DNA of 64,000 nt from Ignelater luminosus. Taxonomy: Eukaryota; Arthropoda; Insecta; Coleoptera; Elateridae. Shown here piece by piece: positions 61,962-64,000 of this stretch (position 1 is its first letter; each line of letters starts with the position of its first letter). Where the stretch lies: assembly GCA_011009095.1 (NCBI GenBank), contig VTPC01008616.1, positions 1 to 64,000 on the forward strand. Reading direction: 5' to 3'. A program made the position numbers and the translations under genes. The notes beneath the pieces are model-generated. The model was not told the origin of the DNA, did not search any database, and was given only the letters and a program-made list of their open reading frames with translations.

Positions 61962-62727
61962 TATGTGCTTCATCTGCTTATGGGATACCCGTTTTGCTGG
62001 CGATCAATATCAAGAACGCAACTGGCCTCTACGTGAACAAATTTAGATTGCGACGAAACAATATTATTGAGACGCCACTTGTGCCAATCGAAAAAGTATT
62101 GCTACCACTGCTCCACATCAAACTAGGGATTTTTAAAAATTTCTTAAAAGTATTGAATCCAGAAGGAAATGCATTCAACGAATTGCGTCCCATTTTTCCA
62201 CGGTTAAGTGGGATGAAAAGGTGTTTCAATCAAATAAAATTTAATTTCATATAATGGTTATCTTAATAGACTGGACATTCGTCGTTAGATGAAGGATCAA
62301 GCATTTGAAAATGCACTCAGTGATCTGGAGCTTGTAGCATAGGATTGTGTGAAAGCGGTCACTGAGAATTTTCTCGGAATTCATCGATCCGAAAATTGGC
62401 GCATACTTTCTACCGTAGAAATGTTCGAATGTCATTAATAATTTATTTTTTGCATTGTCATGTAGGAAAATTCGCTGAACAATCACCAGCTGAATCTGAT
62501 GAGTATGTCGAGCATTTCCATCAAGTGACAGCAAGGCTTGAACATTGGTACAGGGGAAAGAAACTACATGCTCTATTAGGCGGCATTTGTTGGAATTTAC
62601 AAGGCAAAGTAGGAAATGATGATGGAGAACACTGAGAAAAATGCCAATTTTTTGTGAACAAATGATGGACAATCGTGTTGTAATTGGCCAAATCAATTAT
62701 TTTTTTAAAAAATGGTTTCTCTTTGAT

Positions 62728-62949
62728 GTAATGTTATTAAAACGATCAATATCTGATCGATTTAAATCCAATAATTGGTAAAAAATGACAAAAATAACGT
62801 GTTTGGGCCTATAACCTTCGAACCTCAAATCTCTTGAAAAAAAGCGCCAATCTAGAACAACGACTAGCACCATTGAATTCAGCATACTCGAATTAGGTTT
62901 TCCAGCCGGGTGCCTAGCTAGCCACAAAAAAAGTTGCCGATTCTAGCAC
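62728..62949 (-). repeat. Right arm of inverted repeat around copy A
   Basis: Reverse complement of the left arm with about a dozen small differences; clear to about 62913 and probable to TAGCAC at 62944-62949. Confidence 0.85.
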
Positions 62950-63269
62950 GATGTATTTAGTGAAGAGCAAAACGTCTCCTTGTCGTGTTAAAGCTTAGAT
63001 TCCGAAAGTACTGGATTTGTTTTGAGCGTTGTTACTGGTATTCATTTTAATTATCCTGAAAGTTAATATAGCACGTTGAACGTTTTTAGATCGTAACTGT
63101 CTATGTTTCATTCCACTTACCGCATTCGATGATATACCATCCCATGCGGCAATCCCAGTAACAGATTGTTTTTCAATTTTCTTCAGACAACAGATCTGAA
63201 AGACCCTGAAAAGTGAAATTACTTATTGCACAAAACATAGTTCCTTAGTTTTCTTGTAGGTGAACTACC
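62950..63269. other. No gene recognised
   Basis: 320 bp spacer between the composite element and a LINE fragment; nothing recognised. Confidence 0.5.
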
Positions 63270-64000
63270 TACTTACTCACTTTGCTTCGTTTCAAATATT
63301 TGTCTAACTAATTTTTCCTCGTTTCTTCTTATTATATGTCCGAGCCATCTAAGTTATCCTCGCTCTATGGTTGTCTCCACTTGGTCTATCTTTAACTCTT
63401 CTCTGAGTGTTTGGTTTCTAATTCTCTTTTCTGTACTTGTTCATCTACTATTCTGTCTTTGCGTTAGTCCACAATTCACATGACAGTAGATTTTACACAT
63501 CTTTTTATCTCCGCTTTTACCTTTTTACGCACTTCTTTTTTACTTAGAAAGTCTTTGCTATTCTCTCATTTATTTCATCTTCTAATTTCCCTTTTCTCTA
63601 TATTATCACTCCTAAGTATTTAAATTTATCTACTTGTTCTAATTATTCGATGTCTAATTTTACATGATGCTCTATCTGTTGTTTTCTGGTTATCATTGTT
63701 TTCGATTTTTTTTTATTAATTATTTATCACATTTCTAATTTTGCAGTTCGTTCTTAAAAGATATCTTCGTTTTTTTGCAGTTGATTCTCTTTTTTTTCCC
63801 AGTATTACCAAGTCATCGGCGTAGCATAATTCTGTTATTCTTATATTTATAAGTCTTCACTATCTTACATTGAAAGTGCTCAGTTTCTTTCTGTATTTTT
63901 TACTACATCATCTAGTACTAGGTTGAAGAGTAGGAAAATCCTTCAAATGTATTCTCAAGAACTCCTTGCAAGTAGGTATCATCACACCAATACACAAAAA
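63270..64000 (-). mobile_element. Second RTE-like LINE fragment, continuing past window end
   Basis: Minus strand from the right edge: LLFNLVLDDVVKNTERN (about 63880-63935), then ELCYADDLVILGKK with YADD near 63812-63823. INLNTKYLG-type and KLEDEINERIAKT (about 63545-63590) correspond to the thumb segment of the element at 7290-9512 (YNYLG, DEEIKERIGE). Near 63310-63390 a degraded RWLGHI-like end follows. Stops and frameshifts are dense. The two LINE copies are relatives, not duplicates. Confidence 0.78.

Larger units (their letters stand above)
60418..62640 (+). pseudogene. Truncated copy A of the uncharacterised family, interrupted by a mariner
   Basis: Homologous order to copy B, but beginning only at the middle region: MHHEYTPEDWRLFIDFSKS (60446), then ICADLKVITLLRGMQTRYTK up to the mariner at 60701. 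Directly after the mariner, MCFICLWDTRFAGDQYQERN and WPLRE continue the same segment. Next are PIEKVLLPLLHIKLGIFKNF (about 62080-62140), AVTENFLGIHRSENW (about 62350) and EHFHQVTARLEHWYRGKK (about 62510-62565), then a degenerate ICWNLQ. The N-terminal CxxC region present in copy B is absent and the inverted-repeat arm abuts the truncation point. Frameshifts and stops are present throughout. No product is expected. Confidence 0.82.
60187..62949 (+). mobile_element. Composite element: long inverted repeats around a truncated copy A, with a nested mariner
   Basis: Two inverted arms of about 200 bp lie at roughly 60187-60410 and 62728-62949. Between them are a truncated copy of the uncharacterised family (60418-62640) and, inside that, a 1261-bp mariner-type element. 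The strongest arm match starts at GGCTGGAAAACCTAATTCGA; the outermost 20 bases are weaker, so the true ends and any target duplication are uncertain. Whether this is a DNA transposon carrying the gene fragment or an inverted duplication around it is not settled. Confidence 0.7.

Noticed and set aside
62247-62696. 149-codon minus-strand open frame
   Set aside because: Antisense to the C-terminal blocks of copy A, which are recognisable on the plus strand.

Overview
This window looks like a gene-poor, AT-rich stretch of an arthropod genome, most likely an insect. The case rests on the mixture of transposon families (mariner, Merlin, MULE with a FLYWCH finger, a ZMYM1/TTF-type hAT, RTE-like, jockey-like and R2-like LINEs, a Ty3/gypsy element) plus two relics of an uncharacterised protein family that I know from arthropod genomes only as unnamed multicopy proteins. 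I recognise no intact host gene, tRNA, rRNA, CRISPR array or bacterial-style operon. Nearly every open reading frame that can be assigned belongs to a dead mobile element, and the order below cannot be resolved to a species from sequence alone.

Layout: 1-1022 holds a mariner-like relic cut by the window edge. 3392-4675 is a complete mariner with perfect 28-bp inverted ends and a transposase broken by only two indels. 7290-9512 is an RTE-like LINE (minus). 10478-11704 is a non-autonomous element with about 375-bp inverted ends. 15190-16790 is a jockey-like LINE (minus). 17336-19096 is a hAT with an 8-bp target duplication. 23440-24440 is the 3' part of an R2-like LINE. 24780-26556 is a jockey-like LINE (plus). 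26975-27290 is an array of about 80-bp units next to a Merlin element (27310-28330). 31465-32758 is a second complete mariner, killed by four in-frame stops and no frameshift. 35870-37172 is a MULE. 41240-41880 is another LINE relic. 46640-48535 is a gypsy gag-pol relic. 63270-64000 is a second RTE-like fragment running to the window edge.

The most interesting part is the right-hand end. Two degenerate copies of the same uncharacterised family lie 3 kb apart (56243-57595 and 60418-62640). The second copy lacks the N-terminal part, is bracketed by about 200-bp inverted repeats, and is interrupted by a different mariner-type element (60701-61961) inserted at a TA inside a coding stretch. This gives a clear relative chronology: inverted-repeat element first, mariner later.

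Twelve of the recognisable elements are oriented minus and only four plus, counting the two family copies. Such a biased, nested graveyard fits either a giant intron of a plus-strand host gene or a transposon trap such as a piRNA cluster. Neither can be decided from this sequence. All family assignments were made by reading translated motifs without a database search.
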